From Glycine soja (lineage: Eukaryota > Streptophyta > Magnoliopsida > Fabales > Fabaceae), in the NCBI RefSeq assembly GCF_004193775.1, contig NC_041002.1:19029535-19093534 (forward strand): 64,000 nt of DNA, read 5' to 3'. The notes beneath the pieces are model-generated. The model was not told the DNA's origin. It searched no databases and saw nothing but the letters and a program-made list of their open reading frames with translations. The translations under genes were made by a program, and so were the position numbers. Shown in pieces: positions 46,483-57,670 of this stretch; position 1 is the stretch's first letter, and each line of letters starts with the position of its first letter.

Positions 46483-46631
46483 TTATTCACATGTTTATGC
46501 GTTGTTTGATGAATGTATATCGCGAAAAATTTACCATCATTTTCATAATCAAATTAATGCAATTTTCACTCAGAATTGAAATGTAACATTTTATAGTTAG
46601 TGATATTGTAGCGACGAGGCAGGTCGTTACA
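43964..46631 (+). mobile_element. 5' LTR of element G (2668 bp)
   Basis: TGTAACACCCTG to GGCAGGTCGTTACA, followed after two bases by the PBS. It holds a GATGTTGATGTTGAT-type microsatellite-like array (45530-45680), a (TA)n tract (46443-46478) and a CTCGCCCAGGCGAG palindrome (44362-44375), the same kind as in the unrelated Tat-type LTRs. Confidence 0.82.
45530..45680. repeat. Imperfect GATGTTGATG-type repeat in element G LTR
   Basis: About four ~36-bp units of GAGATGAGATGATGTTGATG flavour. Confidence 0.75.
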
Positions 46632-46633
46632 TT

Positions 46634-46646
46634 AATGGTATCAGAG
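46634..46646 (+). other. PBS of element G (initiator tRNA-Met type)
   Basis: AATGGTATCAGAG two bases after the LTR end; the common plant TGGTATCAGAGC primer site with its last base changed. Confidence 0.85.
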
Positions 46647-47109
46647 TAGGTCGAACCTCTCGGCTAGTGAGTTGTAAGTCTGCTATCTTTCTTAGTGCAT
46701 TCTCTGGTTGCCTTGTTGAATGCTTGATGTTTGTTGTTTGTATTTGGAACTTACTCACCTTGTTGTGTTCCCATGAGTGACAGAGATTTGATTGATGTAT
46801 TCATAACATGTTTGTATCCCTGATGTATGTTATACCATGCGTTTCAATGCCTTGTCACGAGTTATCAGACTGGCCATCTGTATAATTTGTGAAGTGCAAT
46901 GGGACAACATGGCAAGGGGTCAGGAATACAAAGGATGGAAAATGAGTGTTAATGTCCCAAGGGAAGACTATTTTAGAGGATTATTTTATTCAGGCATCAA
47001 CTCTCAAGAGTAACTTAAGTAGGGACTTGAGATAGATATGAAATTGTATTAATCTTTTTCTTGTGTGTATTTCTTCCATGTTCTCACTTCTTGGGTTGCA
47101 TAGGGAGTG

Positions 47110-47952
47110 ATGGATGGACGGGATAATCGTGTGATAGTTGATGCCCTCCAAGACTTAACCCAGGCTATGGGGAATTAGCAAAGAGGAGAAACTTAAACTT
47201 TATTTGTCTTCTTTGAATGATGACCTTGTGGTAGAGACACTAACTAGTGGTTCCATGTTAACTTTTAATGTGTTTTTAAATTGTCTTGTGGAAATTTATG
47301 GTAGAACATTCTTAATTAATCTGATTTGTTTTCCTTTGAGCCAAATTGATGTTATTCTGGGTATGGACTTGTTATCTTCCAACCATGTCTTGTTAAACTA
47401 TTTTGATAAAACTGTGATTTTTTATGATTTTGGAATGAGTAAGGATGAGATGTTTATCTCTGCCAACCAAGTTGTGACATCTTTAAAAGAAGATGCTCAA
47501 GTGTACATGATCTTGTCTAACCTGGAAGTAGAGACCAAGGTTTCCATGTGTGACCTCCCTATTGTTAAAGAGTTTCCTAAAGTTTTTGCTGAGGATATAT
47601 CTGGTTTACCACCTGAGAGAGAGATAGAGTTTTCCATAGATCTGGTACCCGATGTGAGACCTATATCCATAGCCCTTTATAGGATATCTCCTATAAAGTT
47701 AGCCAAGATTAAGAAACAGTTAGCAGAGTTGTTGGATAAGCAGTTTGTGCGACCCAACGTGTCTCCATGGGGAATGCCAATGTTGTTAGTGAACAAGAAA
47801 GATAGGACCATGAGGTTGCGTGTAGACTATTTCCAGTTGAATAAGGTGACGATGAAGAATAAGTACCCTTTGCCTAGAACAGACGACCTTATGGACTAGT
47901 TGGTAGGGGCTTGTGTGTTTAGCAAGATAGACCTTACATTAGTTACCATCAG
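47110..47952 (+). pseudogene. pol: Element G gag start fused to protease/RT
   Basis: [20 protein letters not shown] (from ~47110) looks like a chromovirus gag N-terminus, followed by a stop. Within ~30 bp the sequence is already protease: [20 protein letters not shown] is the C-terminal half of an aspartic protease. RT N-terminal sequence follows: [60 protein letters not shown], ending with a stop at 47899. Gag and the protease active site are deleted. RT ends at the insertion of element C. Motifs are those of chromoviruses of the Tekay/Del kind (inference). Confidence 0.82.
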
Positions 47953-49221
47953 TGTCATAACCTAATTTCATCCGGGGACTATCGTTTGTTGATCTTCTGA
48001 TCCTTGCTAGTCGACTTACGGTGTTGAACGCCAGTTATAGTGCAAAGCAAGGAACCATTCAGTGTTTCGATCAGCAATGCAAAAAATACCAAAAAAAAAA
48101 GAGGCAAAGGGTCTTTTCATTGAGTTTCCTGTACCCTAGCTCGCCCAGGCTAGCCTCTGGCTCGCCTGGGCCCCCAAATTACTTCAGGGTGAAGGAACCA
48201 GCTCGCCTAGGCGAGCCAGTTACTTCAGAAGTAAGTCTCAGCTTGCCTGGTCGAGCTCCAGCTTGCTTGGGTGAGCTTCCATGGTCCCAAGTACCCTTTT
48301 TATATAAATAGGCGTCAAGGGGAGGCTGAGAAAAGGGTCCAAGGTCTAGAGGGTGAGGGAATTGAGAAAAGAGAGAAAGAAGAGGAAACAAGGCCGAGGT
48401 GCTACCGAATCGCGACCGCGATCATTCCCTACATCGTTCCTTGTTTGGTATTCTTCGTGCGACCATCGGTTAGTTTTATTTTTTAGTTTTGAATGTGATC
48501 TATGCACCCATAGAGGCCCCTCTTGTTGTTTTGTGCATATTCATTTCCTCTATCTAACATTGGCGATCTCATTTTACTTTGTAAAGTTCAATCTTAACCG
48601 ATCACTAGTGTTGTAAAGTTGTCTTTAAAAAGATTGAAAGTTAATAAACCAAAGCAAGATAAAACCAACTCATAACTAACTTCTTTTTATCAAATATAAC
48701 TTGATATCGTTTCAAGGTCCAACGCCTTAGCAATTCTCTCTGCTTTTAAAATTTAAAACATTGTTTCAAGGTCTAATGCCTTAAACAACTTTTTGTTCGC
48801 AATTAAAATGAATCTTTCAAAAACATAAAAATCAATTTAACACACAAACATTTAGACTTAAAGAACTACATAGGTTTGAATTCCTCAGCGCACTTGAGGA
48901 TACGTAGGAGCAAGGGCAACACCTTTGTCGACCCAAAAAAGAATATAAAAAGGAAAAATGTAAAACATTGAAGTCACGTTTTTGCAAACTTGATTAAAGG
49001 TTGTCGTCCCTTGTGGAAACGCGTGGGGTGCTAATACCTTCCTCATGCCTAAACAACTCACGAACCGTTCTTTTCAAAATTCCCATACCTCTTTTTGATT
49101 TTTCTAACGTTTTCCTTGAATAAACATTGGTGGCGACTCCGCTCATTTTCTCCCTTGCAGACGAGCGCTTTGGCTTATCTGGTTTGCCCTTCGTCGTCCT
49201 ATCGTAGGGTAGATTGCAATA
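47953..49221 (+). mobile_element. 5' LTR of element C (1269 bp)
   Basis: TGTCATAACC to GATTGCAATA (decayed TTGCGACA). CTCGCCTAGGCGAG at 48202-48215, TATAAATA at 48303-48310, a TACGTAG-type hairpin module near 48865-48910. Same subfamily as the solo LTR at 39034-40330. Confidence 0.88.
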
Positions 49222-49241
49222 GATGGCGATTCCACTGGGGA
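49222..49241 (+). other. PBS of element C
   Basis: GATGGCGATTCCACTGGGGA, two mismatches to the family PBS. Confidence 0.78.
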
Positions 49242-49781
49242 CTTGATAGAGAGTTAAGTCAGTTGATCAGTGTGCAATTTTTTATCATGACTTTTTCATT
49301 GTTTAGGTTCCCTTTTCTCTTTTATATTTTGCTTTGTCCATATTTGTATATAACCTTTTGTTATGATCTTGTGTTTGGAGTGTGTTCGTCTATCTATTAC
49401 ATTCGTAATTGGAAATGTTTGTTTGTTCTGTGCACATATGGCACCTATACCTTTGCACACACATTGAGGTATTAGGCCCTATACTCGGGTCTGTGTGATA
49501 CATAGGGAGTGGAGGTCGATTTGTGGTTATGCTGGGTCTCCGACTCGCTTGATAATAGTGAAGCTTCATCTAGAGTTTTCCTCTTTTGATGATACGTTGT
49601 CGCTGGTAGTCCCTATCTCCCCAATGTATTATCTAAGAGGATGATATATCTAGAGACTAGTAAGGTTACATGAAAGTTGCCTTGGTAGTTGTCACTAGAA
49701 GTGGACTGTTGGATCTTTTCCGTTAGGTTCCTGATTTAGGGGCACAAAGCAAACTCACTCTCGCTTGTTCCTTGATCGAGT
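49242..49781 (+). other. Element C leader
   Basis: No gene and no ORF1. It aligns with the leaders of A and D (e.g. GTCTCCGACTCGCTTGATAA) and then joins gag internally, so the first ~60 gag codons are also lost. Confidence 0.6.
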
Positions 49782-51426
49782 ATGAGAAGGATGATGGAGG
49801 TCAATGCAGCTACAGTTGTTGCCGCAAGTACCGCCACGGAATTGGACCCGACTCACCAACCTGGCTTCAATCAAGTAAATCATCCAGCCTCGGATATGGT
49901 AGGTCAGGGAGGCAAAGCGTTGGGAAGTATGGGCGGCCCCCATTTTGTGCAGGTCCAGAGCAAGCATTCCTTCCCACCATATGGCTTGCCTCCCAACTAT
50001 ACACCACCCAATGTTGCACACGTTCCTGATGAGAATGTCGACAACTCTGCTCCCATACCCATTGAGAGCCAACATCCCCAATCTGGTCATGCACAGGTCT
50101 CTCAACCCATGGGGGAGACACATGAAGCACCTCGAGACCATAATCTAGTCAACTTCGAGCCTCACGTCGGATATGCCACTGAGGGGCAGGCATTTTGCAG
50201 CGTACCCTTGTCAAATACTTTTGAGGGCCCTCAGTATCGCCCACTACCACAACCATTGCATTTTGCAGTGGGAAGAGTCCCTTCTGCTATGGTGGAAAGG
50301 GAGAGATTTGATCATATAGAGGAGAGGCTGAGGGTTATTGAAGGAGGCGGAGATTATGCCTTTGCTGACATGGCAGAACTGTGCCTAGTGTCCGACGTCG
50401 TTATCCCTCTGAAGTTCAAGGTGCCGGATTTCGATAAATACAAGGGGACTACTTGCCCCAAGAATCACCTGAAGATATATAGCAGGAAAATGGGGGCATA
50501 CTCAAAAAATGAAAAATTGGTGATGCATTTCTTCCAGGAAAGTCTTATTGGGGCAGCTGTCACCTGATATACTAATCTGGAACCTTCCCGAGTCCATTCT
50601 TGGAAGGACCTAATGGTTGCCTTCATTAGGCAGTATCAATACAATTCTGATAAGGCTTCGGATATAATGCAACTACAGAACAAAGGTGGAAGGATCTGGC
50701 AGCTCAAGTAACGCCCCCAATGATGGAGAGGGAGATGATAACAATGATAGTAGACACGTTACCAGTGTTCTACTATGAGAATATGGTGGGTTACATGCCT
50801 TCAAGCTTTGCCAATCTAGTTTTCACCGTCGAAAGGATTGAAGTGGGTCTGAGAAGAGGCAAATTTGATTATCCTGTTTTGATGAATAGGAAGCCTGGGG
50901 CAAATGGAGAGAATAAGAAGGAGGGAGAAACCCATGTTGTGGTTGTCGTTCCAACATGGTCAAATTTCCCATTAGCCTAACAATATCAATACTCGGCCAA
51001 TATCAGTCCTCCTCATTACCCACCACCCCCTACCAGCCAAGAACGCCCAATCATCCACAAAGGTGATCCCCAAATCGGCCACAAAATCCACCCGATGCAC
51101 ATTCGAGACCAAACACGACCCCTAATACCAATCAAAACACCAACCAGGGAAGGAATTTTCCAGAAAAGAAGCCTATAAAATACACCCCAATTCCAATGTC
51201 ATATGCTGACTTACTCCCCTATCTGCTAAATAATGCAATGACAGTTATAAGCCCAACAAAGATTTCTCAACCTCTGGTTCCAAGAGGATACAACCCCAAT
51301 GTGACATGTGCTTATCATGGGGGAGTTTCGAGGCATTCCATTGAGCATTGTATGACCCTGAAACATAAGGTGCAAAGTCTAATTGATGCAAGCTGGCTGA
51401 GACTCAAGGAGGAAAATCACTCCTGA
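49782..51426 (+). pseudogene. gag: gag pseudogene of element C
   Basis: It starts MRRMMEVNAATV, which corresponds to an internal Met of the gag in A (KKIMEANAVIV), so the basic and coiled-coil N-terminus is missing. Core: VIPLKFKVPDFDKYKGTTCP and TNLEPSRVHSWKDL. TGA at 50565 replaces the Trp seen in A and B. A small deletion near 50690 shifts the frame into 50720-50980 (MIVDTLPVFYYENMVGYMP). After another break, 51196-51426 carries the zinc-knuckle-like CAYHGGVSRHSIEHC and LIDASWLRLKEEN. Directly after it (51426-51458) lie codons SSDVVKQYFV and a stop, matching the last residues of integrase in B. The whole pro-pol is thus missing between them. Confidence 0.88.
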
Positions 51427-51458
51427 GTTCTGATGTCGTAAAGCAATACTTTGTATGA

Positions 51459-52780
51459 TGCTTGGAGCAATTTGAAGGTTGTTGTTAGATGCCTCCAATG
51501 ACTCATTAGGATTTTCAGGTTTATGCTATTACTGTAAACAACAATCACAATGCTAATAATATGGATAAATTTGATGTCCTTGTCTCTCATTCTCTCACAA
51601 TTACATTTTTGCTTATTTAACTTTCATTGGAATATGAATGTAAGTTGTTGGTTTGTTTGCTCAAGTGACTTGTGCTCCTAAGTTGATCTCCAAGTCTATT
51701 CAATCAGAAATTGCTCATTTTTCACATTTGGTGAGGGTGCCGTAAATGACGAGTAAAGTAAAAAGTTAAAAAAATGTTTAATTAACTGTGTTCCAAATTA
51801 AAAATAAGAAGTACAGACATTCATGTGACCTTATTTTATGATTCTTAAAATTTTTCCTTTTGAGAAAAAATTAAGTTATCAAGAATAGGAGTCATTTGAC
51901 CTAATCTGTCAATTGAAAATCTTTTAAATATTTTTCGTCCTTGAAAATTCATTTTTGAGAACCTGCACAGTTTCTTTTATTGCTACAAGGTCATGAAAAA
52001 AGACAACAATAGATACCTCAGAGCCCTACACTGGGGCAATAAGAGGAACCATGCATGAGCCTCAAGCGAACCTAGGGGAAGATCAGAAGTTCTCACCCGG
52101 TAGGTCAAAAACCCGAAAGGGCGGCCTAGGCAAAAATTAGGGTTAATAAAAAATAAAAAACGAAAAAACAATCAGGAGCGTGTTTATCAAGGGATTGGTC
52201 CCGAAATCCAAACTGCAAAAGGATCTAAGTCAAGATTTGAAATGACACACAGTTGTGTTTCAACCAAACACAAATTTATCCCTTGCTACCCCCATCCGAG
52301 CCAAAGCATATTTGTTTTCTAAAAACAACACAAAAAACAACAAAAACAAAATAGAAACCCCAAGTAGGAACCACTGCTAAACTGGCGGGAAGAGCAATGA
52401 AAACTACACATGCATTAAGTTGGGCAACAATGAAGAGAAAAAGAAAATAAAATCCGTCAAAGGCACGTGAAGAAAAAAGGAGACAAAAGATCTCCAAATT
52501 TTACAAGGGAGGCACAAAAGTGCAATAAGGATTAATGTATAAGAAAAAACGAGTAGAGCCCAACCCAAAAGTTGAAATGAATAAAAGTACAATCAACACT
52601 CTCGAGGTTCTTACTCAATATAACCCTTAAACACTTTTTGGGCCTCTCTGATCTTTTCTTTCATAGCCTTCTTACCCCTAACCATGTTACAAGCCCAATA
52701 AAGTCCATGTGGATCTAGGAATGACTAATTTTGCTGCTAAGTTGGGATTCTGGAATGAAACCCGCACACGCTTGTGATTG

Positions 52781-52863
<83 letters not shown>

Positions 52864-53730
52864 AACCCCCAAGGTTCACACTTGCACATTTCAGAAGAAA
52901 ACTCATTTGACCAGGAGCTCGTGGAAGATGCCCAAAGACAATTGTGATAGAAGGGTACATCTGATGTTAGTCTCTCATGCAAACTCTTTGGGATTCCTTT
53001 TGAATCCAAGGGTAGCTTCATTATATAAATTCTTTCGTGATCAGCCCATGTCATAAAGTTTCAGCGGGATCAACAGACCCTTGGCATCACTCTATGACCT
53101 TAAATCAAAAAAGTTTCACTTGGTCACATACCAAAGTGAGACAATCCATTGCCATCCTTTAACGGGGCGCACGATCGATCCCAAAGCCTTATGTTTCCTT
53201 ATTGTGCAGAATAATAGAAGCTTTTAAACAAAAAAAAGGGACAAACCCTAGGATCAATATTTGGGTTGATTGATTAAATGTCAAACGACTCCATTGCTGT
53301 CACTCCAAAATTCTCAAGTGACTAAATCAAACAAAATATACGCTCTGAGGGAGTCCCCGAAGAGATTTGCAAAAAGATAGGATGAGGTCTCATGAGTTAT
53401 CATGTCTTTTAGAAAGAGACAGTCAATTTGTGTTTTCCACAAAAAGAAAAAAAAGCAAAAAAATCAAATCAAAATCACAAAAATAGAAAAGAATGTCATG
53501 AGCATTACATAATTTTCATGATTCAAAACCTTTTACATTTTATTGCATTTCCAAATGAAGGTTGCATGCATCTGCATCCCAAAAATTACGTTAGGTTATA
53601 AGTGCATAGATTTATCTTTATATACCCAATTCCCAAATCTAATGTCCCATTTTTTGAGTTTAGGATGAGAGGCCCTCTCAAAGACTAAACCTCTTGCTTT
53701 CTCATAAGGTTAAGCCCTTTGGTACTAGTA
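51459..53730 (+). other. Element C 3' spacer
   Basis: No gene. It includes sequence homologous to A (opposite strand), notably the empty site for A's solo LTR at about 51879-51898, and a long (TA)n tract at 52786-52856. The segment 53560-53720 aligns with the region preceding the hairpin array in A. Confidence 0.65.
52786..52856. repeat. (TA)n microsatellite
   Basis: About 35 perfect TA units; the Tyr-Ile-rich frames across it are artefacts. Confidence 0.95.
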
Positions 53731-53739
53731 CCTATTGGC

Positions 53740-54480
53740 TTGTTTCACAAGACTCAAAGTCCTCACTTTTATCTTTCATAGGACTCAAAGTCCTCACTTT
53801 ATCTTTCACAGGACTCAAAGTCCTCGCTTTTATCTTTCACAGGACTCAAAGTCCTTGCTTTCATCTTTCACAGGACTTAAAGTCCTCACTTTTATCTTTC
53901 ACAGGACTCAAAGTCCTCACTTTTATCTTTCATAGGACTCAAAGTCCTCACTTTTGTCTTTCACAGGACTCAAAGTCCTCCCTTTAATTTTACAAGACTC
54001 AATGTCCTTGCTTTTATCTTTCACAGGACTCAAAGTCCTCCCTTTAATTTTACAAGACTCAATGTCCTTGCTTTTATCTTTCACAGGACTCAAAGTCCTT
54101 GCCTTTATCTTTCATAGGACTCAAAGTCCCCACCTTTATCTTTCACAAGACTCAAAGTCCTCACCTTTATCTTTCATAGGACTCAAAGTCCTCGCTTTTA
54201 TCTTTCATAGGACTCAAAGTCTTCGCCTTTATCTTTCATGGGACTTAAAGTCTTCTGCCTTTATGCTTTCATAGGACTCAAAGTCCTCTGCCATTTACAT
54301 TTCAAAGACTTCAATATCTTCAGTCATTTACACTTTCAAAGACTACAATGTCTTCATTTACATTTCAAAGACTTCAATGCCTTCTGTCTTTTACACTTTA
54401 TAAGATTTGAATGTCTTCTGTCTTTTATAGGACTCAATGTCCTTGTCTTTGTGCTTCTTAGGACTCAATGTCCTCTATTT
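53740..54480 (+). repeat. ~31-bp mini-hairpin array in element C
   Basis: About 20 copies of ACAGGACTCAAAGTCCTCAC followed by TTTTATCTTTC. Each has the 6-bp inverted repeat AGGACT/AGTCCT around CAA. It degrades rightward into GACTTCAATGTCTTC variants up to about 54605. Position (downstream of the same anchoring sequence) corresponds to the 6.1-6.8 kb array in A. Confidence 0.92.
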
Positions 54481-54727
54481 CTTTGCTTTGAAAAAAATAA
54501 AAATAAAAAATATATAATATAAAAAAAATAAAACGAACTTCAAATGTCTTCCGCTCTACAGGACTTCAATGTCCTCTGTTTTATGTTTAATAAAACTTCA
54601 ATGTCCTCATGTTTTTTCGGTTTCACTTCCTTGGTTTTTGCCAGTTGCCTGGTCGAATAGAAAGATCGCTCGAACGAAATTAGTGTCCTTATGTTTACTT
54701 ACCCTTTATTTCCAATAAAAGGTATGT

Positions 54728-54740
54728 AAAGAGGGGCAAT
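54728..54740 (+). other. PPT of element C
   Basis: AAAGAGGGGCAAT directly before the LTR at 54741. Confidence 0.82.
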
Positions 54741-55059
54741 TGTCATACCCTAATTTTGTCTAGGGACTATTATTCGTTGATCTTTTGATCCTTGCTTGTC
54801 GACTTATGGTGTTGAACACCAGTTATAGTGCAAAGCAGGGAACCATTCAGTGTTTCAATCAGGAATGTGAAAAATACCAAAAAAGAAAGGCAAAAGGGTC
54901 TTTTCATTGAGTTTCATGGACCCTAGCTCACCCAGGCTAGCCTCTGGCTTGCTTGGGCCCCCTAATTACTTCAAGGTGAAGGAACCAGCTAGCCTGGGCG
55001 AGCCAGTTACTTCAGGAGTAAGTCTCAGCTCGCTTGGGCGAGCTGCCATGGTCCCAAGG
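54741..55059 (+). mobile_element. 3' LTR of element C (truncated)
   Basis: Aligns with 47953-48291 of the 5' LTR until CCATGGTCCCAAG, then switches to sequence of element F at about 55060. The remaining ~950 bp are not seen in the window. Confidence 0.85.
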
Positions 55060-55767
55060 GCCTTGTATTTTGGCCATTCTAGTAGTATAGGGTTTTAGCC
55101 TTGTATTTCAGGGTATTTTGAGTAGTCTTTGTAGTAGGGACGTTTTTGTATTTTCATGTATTTTGTCATGGGGTGAGCTTAGCTATTATAGGAGGTGTGT
55201 AGCTAAGCTCTAGCTTCTCATCTCAAGGAGGTGAGCTTAGCAATTAGAGAGGTATGTGTAGTTAAGCTCTAGCTTCTTTAGGAATCTTCTCAAGGAGAGG
55301 AGCTTAGTTATTAGAGGGGTGTGTGTAGCTAAGCTCTAGCTTCTCAAGGAAGTTTTCTCAAAGAAGCTTCTCAAGGAAGTTTTCTCAAGAAAACTTCTCA
55401 AGGAAGCTACCTAGTTTATAAATAGAACCATGTGTAACACTTGTTGTAACTTTGATGAATGAAAGTATTATGAGACACACTTCAAAGTTTCACTTCTCTC
55501 CCTATTTTATTCCTTCAATTTCATCCTGCCCCCCCTCTCTCTATATTTTCCTCCATTAAAGCATCCTCTTCAAGCTTCTTATCCAAGGCACATTCTTGGT
55601 GGTGAAGCTCCTTCTTCCATGGCTTATTCCCTAGTGGATGGTGCCTCCCCTCTCCTCTTCTCCTTTGCCTTCCGCTGCATATCCATGGTGGAAAATCACC
55701 ATTAAAAGACCTTATTGAAGCTCAAAGATCCAGCCTCCATAGAAGCTCCACAAGCAAGCATCCATCA
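55060..55767 (+). mobile_element. LTR of element F
   Basis: CCTTGTATTTTGGCC start (a TG terminus is missing), three tandem ~57-68-bp copies of GAGCTTAG...TAGCTAAGCTCTAGCTTCT (55175, 55232, 55300), TATAAATA at 55417-55424, CT-rich leader, end at TCCATCA. The PBS follows. Confidence 0.7.
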
Positions 55768-55769
55768 AG

Positions 55770-55782
55770 TGGTAATCAGAGC
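55770..55782 (+). other. PBS of element F
   Basis: TGGTAATCAGAGC, one inserted base relative to the Met-type TGGTATCAGAGC. Confidence 0.7.
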
Positions 55783-57670
55783 ACAAGAGCTTCAAGTAGG
55801 TGCTCCTAAAACCTCCATTAATTTTTTGCTTTACCTTCTCTTCCATTGTTGTTTCTTCATTTTTTTTCTCCATTTATCTCCTCACATGTCTTGTGCTAAA
55901 TGTTGTTAACATGATTCTTTAGAGTTTCCACCGATTAAACTTGCTATAGATGCTAGATTTGATTTTCTATGGTTCAAATTTCTTGTTCTTGTTCTTGAAC
56001 CATGAATTGTGTTGAGTTTAGGTTCCTTTGATTTTGGTCTTTTTATTTTTTGTGGCTGAAACCTAAACCATAAAATTCTTACAAAAATATTAAAGTAGAA
56101 GGAAACTTCAAAAATCTAGAGTGATTTGTTCACCTATTGTAGTTTTGTCATAGAAGTCATGTCTAGTCATGAAACTTGTCACATAAGATTTCTTATGTTG
56201 TGCTGAATTTTATTTTTCTTGTTTCTTTGTCTAACTCATTTGTTCATGAGTGTATGAAATTCTCTTAGCCTATTATTTGATTTGAGTCAAATCTTTCATG
56301 TTAATTAGTCCTTAACATGTTCATGCAAAATTCTTAGAGAGTCTTTGATTGTGAACCTTTTCTTGAACTTTTAGGTTTCCTTATGATTGTGTCTATTGTG
56401 AATTTGAGTTTTGGGGATTGAATTGCTGGCTGAAATGTTGATCCTATGTGAATATTGAACTCCTAAAACTGTGGTAAACAATCCTAGTGAGTTCAACATA
56501 CATAGGAAGGTTGAAAGTAAGCCCAAGGCAATCAATATACCAAGCTTAAAAAAACATCGCTGGTGCTGGCAGCTTGGACATACAAACTTGTAAAAATTAC
56601 TGAGAATTGGTTACTTCCAATTTTGAGCTGACATTTTTACTAAAGTTTCTAGACATCTGGAAAAACTTATACAAACAGAACCAAGTGATTTGGATAAAAG
56701 AAAAAAATACTAAAAATCACACAATTTGGTTGAAAAATTAGTATCCAAGAAAGGGAAGTGTGCTTGTTGTTTTGGCACAAAATATATTCTATAATTGGTT
56801 CCAATTTTATACCAATCCTAGTTCCTAAATTTAAATTGAAAATTAGTGTGAAAAACAAGGGCCAAAGCTAGAGGTTTGTTGAGCCTTTTTTTATAGATTT
56901 TTTTACTCTACTCTAGAGCCATTCTAAGTTTCTCTTTGAGTCCTAGCTTGCTTCTATGTCGTTTTCATTGCTTTAATTGTTGAATAATCCTTGAAAAATT
57001 GTCTTGCTAAAAATCCATTGGTTTAGCTTTCATTTCATTTTTTTGGTCTTTGGTTATTGCTTGTCTCTTTGTTTCCTTGTTTGTGAGTTGCCATATAGGG
57101 AATTGGAAAGGAGGATTGGTGCCATTTTCTTGTTAAGAGCTATTGGACTAAGAAGCACTCCAAATTGAGTGAATCACCAACGAGAGAACAACCACCAAAA
57201 TTGAGGATGTTTTGTAATTTTTCAATTTGCAATTTACTTACCTTCATTGCTTTCAAGTTTTGTAACAAAAATGCCTTTCATTGGAAGTGTGTTGGGAGCC
57301 TTCAATAGGTTACCAAACTTCCATTTGTGTGTAATAATTTTAGGCAATTTTTCCTTAGGATAGTGAGTGTTTTGTTGGGAACCTTGAATGTGGTCATCCA
57401 AACACTCTCAGGATTCACCTAGTTTACTTTTCTTGCTTTCTTTCATAGCTTATTTCCTATAGCTTCCATTTTCAAACCGCCTAGATAGCTTGCATTTTAC
57501 CAATTAGTTTTTACCTTATTTTTCACACCTCTTTTAGTGTTTATTTTGGTTAGTTTCAACCATAGTTTCTTTAACCTTTTGTTTTCAAACCCTGAACAAG
57601 AAAGAACCACAACTTAGAAACCAACACGAGTCATCATTCAACTAGTGTTAATAATGAGGGTACTAGTCAT
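55783..57670 (+). other. Element F leader
   Basis: No gene seen. 1.9 kb of T-rich sequence with only short ORFs on either strand. Confidence 0.6.

Larger units (their letters stand above)
43964..47952 (+). mobile_element. Element G: truncated Ty3/gypsy chromovirus-like retrotransposon
   Basis: 5' LTR (43964-46631), Met-type PBS, a short gag start, then a protease-RT ORF that stops being readable where element C inserts at 47953. Most of gag is deleted. Confidence 0.8.
47953..55059 (+). mobile_element. Element C: old gag-only member of the dominant family
   Basis: 5' LTR 47953-49221, PBS, gag with no pro-pol, long spacer, hairpin array, PPT and a 3' LTR that breaks off at 55059. The 5' and 3' LTR copies differ at dozens of positions over ~310 aligned bases (order of 10 percent), so C is much older than A. 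Left flank ATCAG (47948-47952). Confidence 0.88.

Noticed and set aside
46621..46650. Possible tRNA gene at TGGTATCAGAG
   Set aside because: It is a retroelement primer-binding site next to an LTR end; no cloverleaf around it.
52687..53054. Tyr-Ile repeat ORFs
   Set aside because: Translation of a (TA)n microsatellite.
53694..54522. ORFs with LSFTGLKVL-type repeats
   Set aside because: Translation of the 31-bp hairpin array of element C.
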